From assembly GCA_029260395.1 (NCBI GenBank), contig JAJDDJ010000013.1:186001-250000 (forward strand): 64,000 nucleotides of DNA, given 5' to 3'. A program made the translations under genes and the position numbers. A model generated the notes under the pieces. It was given only the letters and a program-made list of their open reading frames with translations. It searched no databases and was not told where the DNA came from. Of this stretch, positions 8,736 through 16,329 are shown one piece after another. Positions within the stretch are counted from its first letter, which is position 1; each line of letters starts with the position of its first letter. The DNA is from Phycisphaerales bacterium. Lineage in GTDB: Bacteria > Planctomycetota > Phycisphaerae > Phycisphaerales > UBA1924.

Positions 8736-10898
8736 TCAGTCACCCAAAATCAGGGGCAGCAGGCGGTCGTTGGGTAGGCCGAGAGCGCCCGCGAGGGCTG
8801 CGGCCGCTGTGCCCTCATCTCCGGGTGCGGATGCGACGAGGTCGACGAGCCGGTCGATTTGACGCGTCTCCAACCGCCCACCAAAGCGACGGACGCTGTG
8901 GCTCGTGAGATCAAGCAGGGCGACCCGGTCAGCGCCGTTGGAGGCCAGTGCCTGGTCCATTAGAGCGACCTGCGCTTGGTCGTTATCCAGTACAGCGAGC
9001 ACACCCGCGACGGCCATGGGGTCGGCTGCTGAGCCGTTGGTCATCGCGTTGACGAGAGCAGGAGTTGAGGCTGCGGGATCAAGCGAGCCGCCGCCGGTGA
9101 TGGCGAGGTCGCGGAGCACCGCGAGCGATCGGGTCGCGAACGCCTCGGCCTCCTGCTGAGTGATCGGGCCGCCTGAGGCACCCTCGACGAGCATCTCGAC
9201 GGCGTTGCGTAGTTCCTGCGCCCGAAGCGATATCGGCCGAACGCTGGACAGCGCGTCGCGGTCGTAGCGGGCGGCGAGGCTGGTGGCATCGGCGCGGGAA
9301 ACGAGCGCGAGCACGGGGGTGGCGGCGAGGTCGGGCGTGCCGCGGACTTCGTCGATGAGTTCTTCGACGCGGGGACCGGTCGTGACGCTGACGATGAGAT
9401 CAAGCCCCGGTGTGGCGGCGATGGCGTCGCGGGCGGCTGAGAGGTCAGCCGAGCGTGTGAGCACCTTGTAGCCCATCTGATCGAGGACGGCTCGCACGCC
9501 CTGGTAGACCTCCTGGTCATTGGCGAGTACCTGGGCGTAGCGGTCGTCGGCGTCTCGCACAGCGCTCGCGAGCAGGGGCACAACGCGCTCGTCGCCCGGG
9601 AAGGCGTCAACGGGCAGGGCCCCGCCGATGGCGAGGGCTGCGTCGTATTGCACCCGGCGGTTGGGGTAGAGCAAGGCTTCGACCAGCGGACGGGTGCCGT
9701 CGAGGCCCTCCCACAGCGTTTTACCGCCCGCTACGTTGCCGACGGCGTCGATGGCGCGCAGAGCGAGTCGCGTGTCGCGGTCGGCAATGGCCCGGCTCAG
9801 CACACGCTGGCTGATGGCGTTGCCCGAGGCGACGGCGAAGTAGTCGGCGCTGCGGCCGAGCGATTCTGAGAACACATCGGTGTAGCCTTCGGGGTTCTGA
9901 ATCTCCCGGCGAAGGTTGGCTGAGATCCAGAGCGACATCGCCTCAGGGCTCTGCGGGGCGAGCCTAAGTGACTCGGCGGCCATCCGCATCGCCATCACCT
10001 CGTGGTACACCTCCGTGCGCACAGCGCGGGGCGAGAGGCTCAGCTCTGGCGCTTCGGGGTTGAAGGTCCAGACAAGCTGGAAATCCTCGCCCGGGAAGCT
10101 GGTCACATCGAGCCGTTCGTTGTAGTAAGCCTCGCCGAGGGACGCGAACATCCAGGCGGCATCGCCCGGCTGCTGGGCGGTCGAGGCGCTGAGAGCCGTC
10201 AGAGCCCGGTCGGCTGCGGCGCGGACACGATCAGAACCGGTCGAGGCCCGCACCTTGGCGATAAATGGTACTGACTGGCGGTACTCGATGTTGGCCAGCA
10301 CGCCCAGTACCAGTTCTTGGTGCTCGGGGGTTAGCGCTTCGAGCGAGACAGCCAGAGGCATCACGGCCTGCTGACCGAGGCCCGAAAGCACCTGCGATGC
10401 TGCCACCTGGACCGCCCGGTTGTCGGTGTAGAGGAACGCGTTGAGGAGCCGGGGCACGGCGTACTCGCCCGCAGCCAGGAGGCGGTCCTCGGCGAGCACT
10501 CGGCCTCGCATGTTGCCGCCGAGCAGTTCGATGTTGCGAGCGATCTCCGAGTCGTTGCGGGCCCGGCTGAGCTTGCCCGTGTTGAACAGGTTCTCGAGAG
10601 CCGCTGCGGTGTCTTCAAGCTCGGTCTGGCCCTCGGCACGCTGGGCGAGGCCCACCGCGTTTGTGAAGCGATCGAGTTCATCGGAGCCCTCCACCACATC
10701 GGTGAAGGCCTGGGCCTCCATGTCCATGGCGAGCAGTTCCTGGCCGCGCAGCACGGCTGCGTCGTACCGGGCGATGCGCACGTAGTGGATGAAGTCGCGG
10801 AGCGCCTGGGTGGCCTGCTCGGCTTGCGGGTCGGTCTGGCCTTTGGCGGGTACAACGGCGAGGGCCAGCAGAACCGTCAGGATGAGCATTCGGAGCAC
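8736..10898 (-). CDS. secreted HEAT-repeat protein with degenerate receiver-like domain
   Basis: 720-residue exported protein of unknown function. It starts at a GTG (AAGGAGAG precedes it) with signal peptide MLRMLILTVLLALAVVPAKGQ. Residues 130-260 and 380-460 look like HEAT/ARM helical repeats (AVPRLLNAFLYTDNRAVQVA, RPLVEALLYPNRRVQYDAAL). Around residues 465-575 there is a CheY-like pattern: VRAVLDQMGYKVLTRSADL, then LDLIVSVTTG, TPVLALVSRAD and SVRPISLRAQELRNAVEML. The acceptor Asp position reads Ser/Val, so phosphorylation is not expected. The C-terminal 100 residues resemble more HEAT helices. It looks like a periplasmic scaffold. It is divergent from the pilin cluster across a 606-bp gap. 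Confidence 0.75.
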   Translation of the reverse strand: MLRMLILTVLLALAVVPAKGQTDPQAEQATQALRDFIHYVRIARYDAAVLRGQELLAMDMEAQAFTDVVEGSDELDRFTNAVGLAQRAEGQTELEDTAAALENLFNTGKLSRARNDSEIARNIELLGGNMRGRVLAEDRLLAAGEYAVPRLLNAFLYTDNRAVQVAASQVLSGLGQQAVMPLAVSLEALTPEHQELVLGVLANIEYRQSVPFIAKVRASTGSDRVRAAADRALTALSASTAQQPGDAAWMFASLGEAYYNERLDVTSFPGEDFQLVWTFNPEAPELSLSPRAVRTEVYHEVMAMRMAAESLRLAPQSPEAMSLWISANLRREIQNPEGYTDVFSESLGRSADYFAVASGNAISQRVLSRAIADRDTRLALRAIDAVGNVAGGKTLWEGLDGTRPLVEALLYPNRRVQYDAALAIGGALPVDAFPGDERVVPLLASAVRDADDRYAQVLANDQEVYQGVRAVLDQMGYKVLTRSADLSAARDAIAATPGLDLIVSVTTGPRVEELIDEVRGTPDLAATPVLALVSRADATSLAARYDRDALSSVRPISLRAQELRNAVEMLVEGASGGPITQQEAEAFATRSLAVLRDLAITGGGSLDPAASTPALVNAMTNGSAADPMAVAGVLAVLDNDQAQVALMDQALASNGADRVALLDLTSHSVRRFGGRLETRQIDRLVDLVASAPGDEGTAAAALAGALGLPNDRLLPLILGD

Positions 10899-11327
10899 AA
10901 GACTCTCCTTCTCGTCGAACCCCAGGGCGCGACAGGCCCGGGCGGTCGAGGGGGAGCCCCGCGATGCGGCACCTCGCTGGTGCCGGCATATCGGGGTGTG
11001 GGCGGGCGTTTGATAGCCACCAAGACCGCCGATCGGGCGGGCCGGGAAACCATCGCAGAGCGGAATCTAGCCCCATTGGCGGCTGGGTGTCAACGTGGGG
11101 CGAGTTTGGAGACCCAAAGGGCAAGATTCCTGACCATTCGCTAGGGCTTTGTTGTGCGGTCCAAAAGTGACCGGCGAAGGCGCTCGATGTCCGCTGGCGT
11201 TCTCGGGCTGGTTGGATCACGGGCCGCTGCCGGACCCAGAGTCCGCAGAACTGGCGGATGGGCCGTCATGGTCGTCACTGCCCGCACGACCTTCGCAGCC
11301 GCCAACATCGATCGGCCCCGGCCCTGA
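10899..11327. other. intergenic region upstream of the pilin leader
   Basis: Non-coding stretch between the HEAT-repeat gene (leftward) and the structured leader of the pilin gene (rightward). Short open frames here have no coding signature. The promoters of both genes must lie within it, but none can be placed by eye. Confidence 0.5.
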
Positions 11328-11473
11328 CGGAAAGGAGGCTTGTTTCCGATGTTCAGCGTGCGGCCAGACCGCGACCCGGGCGTCGGAGGAGACGCCCCGG
11401 TCGTGCGAGGCTGCCAGCGGGCACGAGCCCGCCGGAACGAACCGCCAGTACCGGCCCCTGACGCAAGCAGGGG
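11328..11473 (+). promoter_or_regulatory. four-hairpin 5' leader of the pseudopilin gene
   Basis: Four perfect or near-perfect stem-loops follow one another ahead of the pilin start codon. H1: CGGAAA/TTTCCG at 11328-11348, with GGAGG in the apical loop. H2: GGGCGTC/GACGCCC at 11378-11397, with loop GGAGGA. H3: GCGGGC/GCCCGC at 11417-11432, with loop ACGA. H4: CCCCTG/CAGGGG at 11455-11473. The pilin's own SD (AAGGAGA, about 11492) lies outside the hairpins. GGA in hairpin loops is the shape bound by CsrA/RsmA proteins, which often control pilus genes; this role is an inference. It does not match any riboswitch I know well enough to name. Confidence 0.5.
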
Positions 11474-11504
11474 AACTCACATGTGTGTTGCAAGGAGACT
11501 CAGT

Positions 11505-11948
11505 ATGAAGCGTATGCGAGCCAACAAGGCCTTCACCCTCGTCGAAATCCTGATCGTGGTCGTGATCCTCGGCATTCTTGCCGCGATCGTCGTGCCTCAG
11601 TTCACCAATGCGGCCAACGATGCCCGCGGCGGCAACCTGAGCTCGCAGCTCCGCACGCTGCAGAACCAGATCGAGCTCTACTCGGCGCAGAACAACGGCG
11701 CCTATCCCGATCTGTCGGCGGACTGGGACGACATGACCGCTGGCAACTTCGTGAAGGATGCCCCGTCGAACCCGGCGTGGCCCACCGCCGCGACCCGCAC
11801 CAGCGTCAGCTCGGGTGCCGCTGGCACCGGTTCGGCGACCTCGGCCTGGTTCTTCCAGACCACCGAGAACCGCATCTACGCCTCGTACTACAACGAGCCG
11901 TGGCGTGCCGGCGTGACCCCCGGTGTCACCCTGACCGCGACCGACTGA
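11505..11948 (+). CDS. type II secretion / type IV pilus major pseudopilin
   Basis: 147-residue prepilin. The class III signal MKRMRANKA^FTLVEILIVVVILGILAAIV shows the short basic leader, the FTLVE prepilin peptidase site with the conserved Glu at mature position 5, and the hydrophobic helix that builds the filament core. The globular part has NQIELYSAQNNGAYPDLS, typical of GspG-like major pseudopilins, and no cysteine pair. AAGGAGA lies five bases upstream of the ATG. It is the first gene of a cluster running to 17571 on the same strand and is followed by a strong stem-loop, which suggests it is expressed more highly than the genes after it. Confidence 0.9.
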   Translation: MKRMRANKAFTLVEILIVVVILGILAAIVVPQFTNAANDARGGNLSSQLRTLQNQIELYSAQNNGAYPDLSADWDDMTAGNFVKDAPSNPAWPTAATRTSVSSGAAGTGSATSAWFFQTTENRIYASYYNEPWRAGVTPGVTLTATD

Positions 11949-11971
11949 TATCGGTTCGACGACTCAAACTC

Positions 11972-12006
11972 TCGCCGCGGTGCTGAAAGACGCGCCGCGG
12001 CGATTT
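11972..12006 (+). terminator. stem-loop after the pseudopilin gene (attenuator or partial terminator)
   Basis: A perfect 9-bp stem TCGCCGCGG/CCGCGGCGA (11972-11980 with 11995-12003) encloses a 14-nt loop and is followed by only three T residues. It begins 24 bp after the pilin stop and ends 21 bp before the next start codon. The T-run is too short for a strong terminator. An mRNA-stabilising or partly terminating element that raises pilin over downstream genes is the likely role. Confidence 0.55.
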
Positions 12007-12026
12007 CAACAACCGGAGCCAAGTTC

Positions 12027-12341
12027 ATGTCAAACATCAGCAGCGACCAACATTCGCGATCATCAGGCGAGGCCTTTAGCCAGCATGAGCGGGGCAGCCA
12101 CCACCCCGCCCGGGCTCTCGCACAGGTGCTGGGAGTGGTCGCTGCGGTCGCTCTGGTGGTCGTTGCGGTGCGCATCACGCCCCGCACGGCAATCGCAGGT
12201 GACGAGACGGTCACCGGCTTCGCGAACCCGATCGACCAGCGCAACGCGATGATCGCCGAGCTGCGGACCCTGAACCTTCGGCTTGAACGCATCGAGAAGC
12301 GACTTGGTGCAGCACCGCAGACCGACCAGCAGGGCGGTTGA
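12027..12341 (+). CDS. small single-pass membrane protein in pilin cluster
   Basis: 104-residue protein with no recognised family. Residues 1-28 are hydrophilic and His/Ser-rich, 29-48 form one transmembrane helix (ALAQVLGVVAAVALVVVAVR), and the C-terminal part ends with a short amphipathic helix IAELRTLNLRLERIEKRLG. This gives one membrane pass with a potential coiled coil on the far side. GGAG precedes the ATG. Its place between two pseudopilin genes suggests an accessory inner-membrane part of the apparatus, perhaps filling the role of GspC, GspM or PilP, but no sequence motif proves this. Confidence 0.75.
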   Translation: MSNISSDQHSRSSGEAFSQHERGSHHPARALAQVLGVVAAVALVVVAVRITPRTAIAGDETVTGFANPIDQRNAMIAELRTLNLRLERIEKRLGAAPQTDQQGG

Positions 12342-12390
12342 ATCGGAACAGCAGCTCGTGGCGACCTGGGCCGAGCCAAGGAGTGAGCGG

Positions 12391-12945
12391 ATGCGTCGCA
12401 GCGGCTACACACTGATCGAAGTGCTGATCGTGGTGACCATCATGGGCATCTCGGCGGCGATCTTGATCCCTTCGCTTGGCGATGCCAACGTCCTGCGCAT
12501 CCAGGCCGCGGTGCGAACGCTTGTCTCTGATATCACCTTTGCGCAGACCGATGCCCTGGGCTACCAGCAGCGGCGGGCGATCGTCTACAACGAGGACGAG
12601 AACCGATACTCCATCTGTGAGGTGCAGATCACCGGAGCAGGCGGGGGCAGCCCGACGATCGTGTACGAACCGCTCTTCCACCCGGTGGGCGATGACGGCC
12701 GGTACACGGTGGACCTTGATCTCAACGAGTTCGACGGCGCGGAGCTGTACGACGTGGACTTTGGCACCAGCGACAACGTGCTGATCTTTGATGAACTCGG
12801 CACGCCTGTTGACGGCGGGGCGAGCACCACGGCCTCGACGGGCGGCACGCTGTATGTGCGGGGCAGTGGCTCGGTGTTCCGCATCGATATCGCGCCGTAC
12901 ACCGCGCGGATCACGGTCGAACGGGTCATCGCGGCTGGACCTTGA
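12391..12945 (+). CDS. GspH/FimT-like pseudopilin
   Basis: 184-residue prepilin with class III leader MRRSGYTLIEVLIVVTIMGI: two arginines, Gly at the cleavage site, then Y-T-L-I-E with Glu5. The C-terminal domain is beta-rich (RRAIVYNEDENRYSICEVQI, GGTLYVRGSGSVFRIDIAPY), as in GspH/FimT minor pseudopilins. AAGGAG at 12378-12383 fixes the start at 12391 instead of the longer open frame from 12283. It lies 49 bp after the small membrane protein, in the same cluster as the secretin. Confidence 0.88.
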   Translation: MRRSGYTLIEVLIVVTIMGISAAILIPSLGDANVLRIQAAVRTLVSDITFAQTDALGYQQRRAIVYNEDENRYSICEVQITGAGGGSPTIVYEPLFHPVGDDGRYTVDLDLNEFDGAELYDVDFGTSDNVLIFDELGTPVDGGASTTASTGGTLYVRGSGSVFRIDIAPYTARITVERVIAAGP

Positions 12946-12962
12946 AGCAGGAGTGGGGACCG

Positions 12963-13268
12963 ATGGATCAGCAGCACGAACCGACGAATGAATCACACGC
13001 TTCGAGCAACGCATCTCGCATGAGCGCAAGCCGACGGCTGGCGCACGTGGCGGTGCTCGGGCTGGGCGTCTTTGCAGGACTGCTGATGTGGTCCCGGCTC
13101 AAGATTGTGACTGACACGCCGCGCTCGGCGTACGCGGTGCCCAGAGCTGTTGAGCCAGCGGATGGCAACGCGCCTGTTTCCCCTCATGCGGGCAATGCCG
13201 ATGAGTCGCGTGCCGACCCGGAGCCCGGGGATGCGGCGGATTCGTCCGAGAACCCGGCAACCCCATAA
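12963..13268 (+). CDS. small single-pass membrane protein, second of the pilin cluster
   Basis: 101-residue protein without a recognised family. A Ser/Asn/Gln-rich N-terminus is followed by one transmembrane helix at about residues 28-46 (LAHVAVLGLGVFAGLLMW). The tail is acidic and Pro-rich with no structure evident. The ATG at 12963 has AGGAG upstream; an in-frame TTG at 12942 would overlap the GspH gene and is less likely. The layout (short cytoplasmic part, one helix, disordered periplasmic tail) resembles the linker proteins that join inner-membrane platform and secretin in type II and type IV systems. This comparison is by shape only. Confidence 0.7.
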   Translation: MDQQHEPTNESHASSNASRMSASRRLAHVAVLGLGVFAGLLMWSRLKIVTDTPRSAYAVPRAVEPADGNAPVSPHAGNADESRADPEPGDAADSSENPATP

Positions 13269-13424
13269 CCAGTCTGAAACTAGGGCTTTTTTGAGCCTCC
13301 TTTCGGACGGTCTAGGCAAAGTCGGTCTCTCGCTAGGTCGAAACACATTCCGACGGTCGTGTGGGTCCCCGTCTGCGGCGAGTGCCGCGGAGGGGTGTGT
13401 AGATCCGACCGGACGGGATGAACG

Positions 13425-16277
13425 ATGCAGACCGCAACAACCGCAGACTCGAACCGTACCGCGTGGCTGATGGCCCTGGTCGCTGCCGCAGGCACGACCT
13501 TTGCACCGGCCGCGATTGGCCAGGATGAGGACCCGATCGCCGGGATGCTGCGGAGCATCGCCGAAGGCGACACGACCCCGCAGGACAATCCGCTCGATGC
13601 GCTGATGAACGCAGCGGGCGAGTCCAAGCCCATGAGCGACGACGAGCTCATGGCAGCGCTCGCCGACGATGTGAGCGTTGATGAGAACATGATCGTCGAG
13701 CTGCACGTGCAGGACGAAGACCTGGCGAACGTGCTGCAGATGCTCAGCATCCAGAGTCAGCGGAACATTGTTTCCAGCCGAAACGTCGCTGCGACCGTCA
13801 CCGCCAACCTGTACGGCGTGACGTTCTATGAGGCGCTCGATGCGATCCTGCACGTCAATGGCTACGGCTACGTCGAGCAGGGCAACTTCATCTACGTCTA
13901 CACGCTCGAAGAGATGGCGAACATCGAGCAGGCCACCCGTCTGAGGGTTGCCCAGGCCATTCACCTGAACTTCCTCAATGCGATCGACGCGGCGGAGTTC
14001 GTCACGCCCCTGCTTAGCGAGGGCGGGTTCATCAAGACCAACGGGCGCACAGCGGAGTTCAGCGTGGGCGGGGATACTCCGGTTGGCGCTGACGACTACG
14101 CCAACGGTGCGATGCTCGTCGTATTCGACTACCCCGAGAACATCGATGAGATTCAGCGGCTCATCGACGAGATCGACACCCGCCCCGCGCAGGTGCTCGT
14201 CGAGGCCACTATCGTTCAGACGACTCTCAATGAAGCCAACGCCTTCGGCGTGGACTTCTCGATCGTTTCCGACCTCAACATCGGCGACTTCCTGAACACC
14301 GGCGGCGTGCTCGGCCCGGTCGATGGCCTGCTGGGCGGCGTCGGCCAACGGTTCCAGAACGGATCGACTACTTCGGTTGGCGTCCCGGGCGACGACGGTC
14401 GTGGCGGAGCCATCCAGAGCACACCCGGCAACACCTCGGGTCCCTCGACCCTCAAGCTCGGCATCGTTCGGGACGACATCTCCGTGTTCGTCCGCATGCT
14501 CGATGAAGTCTCCGATACCACCATCCTGTCGAGCCCCAAGATTCTGGCCCTCAACCGGCAGGCGTCCCGCGTGCTCGTCGGTCGCAAGGTTGGCTACCTG
14601 AGCACGACCTCGACCGAGACATCGACCACGCAGACCGTCGAGTTCCTCGATACGGGTACCCAGCTGTATTTCCGGCCGTTCGTGTCGGACGACAACATGA
14701 TCCGCATGGAGCTCAAGCCGCAGGTATCCGAGGCGATCATTCGCAACCAGACCGACGCGACTGGTGCTGCGGTGACGATCCCCGACGAGATCACCAACGA
14801 GATCGTGACCAACGTGATCGTTCCCGACGGGCACACGATCGTGCTCGGCGGCTTGTTCCGTGAATCCACCAGCGCTGCACGCCGTCAGGTGCCCGTACTT
14901 GGCGATCTGCCGCTCATCGGTGCTGCATTCCGCGGACATGAGGACGAGACGCAGCGGTCTGAGATCATCTTCCTGATCAAGCCTTCGATCATGGCCGACG
15001 ATGTGCTCATCGCCCAGGGTGGCCGGGGCGAGGACTACGTCCGCCGCGTGCGTGCGGGCTCGCGTGAGGGGCTGCTGCCCTTTAGCCGTGAGCGTCAGTC
15101 GAGCCAGCTTCTGGTTGAGGCCGAACGATTGGCCGCCGAGGGCAAGACCGCCAGCGCGCTGCACTGCGTGCGTCGTGCGCTGGAGCACAACCCCTTCCAG
15201 CCCGATGCCATCGCGATGCGTGAACGTCTGATGAACGAGCAGGCCGTCTGGCCCACACGCAGCCTGATCCACGACGTGGTTGAGAACGAGCTGTTCGATG
15301 CCCCCGTGGGCCACACGCCCTCGGGCTCGATGAGCCGCGGCTCGCAGAACCAGCGGAGCGCACCGGTCCAGACCGGTGCTTCCGCGACCCGCAGCCAGAG
15401 CTTTACCGCTCCTCCGCCGGTTGTTTCGCAGCCGGTGGTGACTAGCTCCTATACGCAGCCAGTCACCCAGCCCGTCTCACAGACCATTACGAGTTCCGAT
15501 CGCGGCTTGGTTGCGACCACCACGCCAGTGCCGGCTCAGGTTCTAACGAGCCAGCCTGCACCGGTCGCTGTGCAGCCGTCGGAGCTTCGGCCCACGCCCG
15601 TCGCGGCCACGCAGCCAGTAGCCATCCAGTCGAACACGGGCACCCAGCTCACGCCGACGGGGTCGTTCCAGGCCCCGACCGCGCAAGCGACCAGCACGCC
15701 TGTCTTCCAGTCGACGCAGCAAGCATCTCAGCCGACGGCTCAGCAGACAACCGACTCCAGGTTTGCTGGCCTTCGGCCAACTCCGATGGCCGCAAACAGC
15801 GGGTCCTCGTTCACCCAGAGCACCGGCCCGATGGCGGGCCTCACGCCCACGATGGCACCGACCCAGCAGGCCCCGCTCTCGACCGGGCTGCTCAACGACC
15901 CGACGATGAAGCCCACAGGCTTCAGCGGCTCTCAGAGCGTCACGCAGGCCGCGCCTCTTCCGCAGCCGGTTGGCCAGACCATCACCGCGCCCGCATCGGT
16001 CGCCCAACCGGTCAGCCAAACGACAGCCGCGCCGGCGATCGAACCGACCGCGACCGCGGCCCCGGTGATCGCGGCCCCCGTTGCAGTTCCTGCACCGACT
16101 CTGACGGCTTCGGCCGCTGCGACCGGTGACGCGGCCCAGGCCGCCGCCGATTTCGGCCTGAGCGATTCTGAGATGCAGATGCTCGTGCTCACCGAGTTCT
16201 TCCGGTCCTTCGGCTCGATGTCGAAGTCCACCGGCCCGTTCACCGAAGTTCCGACCGAGACTGACACGCCGGAGTAG
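13425..16277 (+). CDS. secretin (GspD/PilQ family) with long Gln/Pro/Thr-rich C-terminal region
   Basis: 950-residue outer-membrane pore protein. A cleavable signal (LMALVAAAGTTFAPAAIGQ) leads to N-domains with VELHVQDEDLANVLQMLSIQS (STN/N0-like) and QVLVEATIVQTTLNEANAFG (N-domain before the barrel). The secretin core ends near residue 525 with the family signature: VPDGHTIVLGGLF, then VPVLGDLPLIGAAF and SEIIFLIKPSIM. Residues 530-600 hold a small TPR-like helix pair (AERLAAEGKTASALHCVRRAL). From about 645 to 905 the chain is low-complexity Gln, Pro, Thr, Ala and Ser, probably disordered. A final short helix LSDSEMQMLVLTEFFRSFG may dock a partner. Most secretins are 600-750 residues long. Confidence 0.92.
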   Translation: MQTATTADSNRTAWLMALVAAAGTTFAPAAIGQDEDPIAGMLRSIAEGDTTPQDNPLDALMNAAGESKPMSDDELMAALADDVSVDENMIVELHVQDEDLANVLQMLSIQSQRNIVSSRNVAATVTANLYGVTFYEALDAILHVNGYGYVEQGNFIYVYTLEEMANIEQATRLRVAQAIHLNFLNAIDAAEFVTPLLSEGGFIKTNGRTAEFSVGGDTPVGADDYANGAMLVVFDYPENIDEIQRLIDEIDTRPAQVLVEATIVQTTLNEANAFGVDFSIVSDLNIGDFLNTGGVLGPVDGLLGGVGQRFQNGSTTSVGVPGDDGRGGAIQSTPGNTSGPSTLKLGIVRDDISVFVRMLDEVSDTTILSSPKILALNRQASRVLVGRKVGYLSTTSTETSTTQTVEFLDTGTQLYFRPFVSDDNMIRMELKPQVSEAIIRNQTDATGAAVTIPDEITNEIVTNVIVPDGHTIVLGGLFRESTSAARRQVPVLGDLPLIGAAFRGHEDETQRSEIIFLIKPSIMADDVLIAQGGRGEDYVRRVRAGSREGLLPFSRERQSSQLLVEAERLAAEGKTASALHCVRRALEHNPFQPDAIAMRERLMNEQAVWPTRSLIHDVVENELFDAPVGHTPSGSMSRGSQNQRSAPVQTGASATRSQSFTAPPPVVSQPVVTSSYTQPVTQPVSQTITSSDRGLVATTTPVPAQVLTSQPAPVAVQPSELRPTPVAATQPVAIQSNTGTQLTPTGSFQAPTAQATSTPVFQSTQQASQPTAQQTTDSRFAGLRPTPMAANSGSSFTQSTGPMAGLTPTMAPTQQAPLSTGLLNDPTMKPTGFSGSQSVTQAAPLPQPVGQTITAPASVAQPVSQTTAAPAIEPTATAAPVIAAPVAVPAPTLTASAAATGDAAQAAADFGLSDSEMQMLVLTEFFRSFGSMSKSTGPFTEVPTETDTPE

Positions 16278-16329
16278 CCCGGGGCGGGCGCATATCGCCC
16301 CGCTGGGGAGAGGGAAGAAGGAGACCAGC

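Noticed and set aside
11328..11473. c-di-GMP (GEMM) riboswitch in the pilin leader
   Set aside because: GACGCAAG near H4 recalls part of the GEMM core, but the remaining conserved GEMM segments and tetraloop-receptor are missing.
12993..15314. 773-codon open frame antisense to the secretin gene
   Set aside because: The opposite strand carries an unmistakable secretin with signature motifs; the antisense frame is Val/Asp/His-rich as expected of a shadow.
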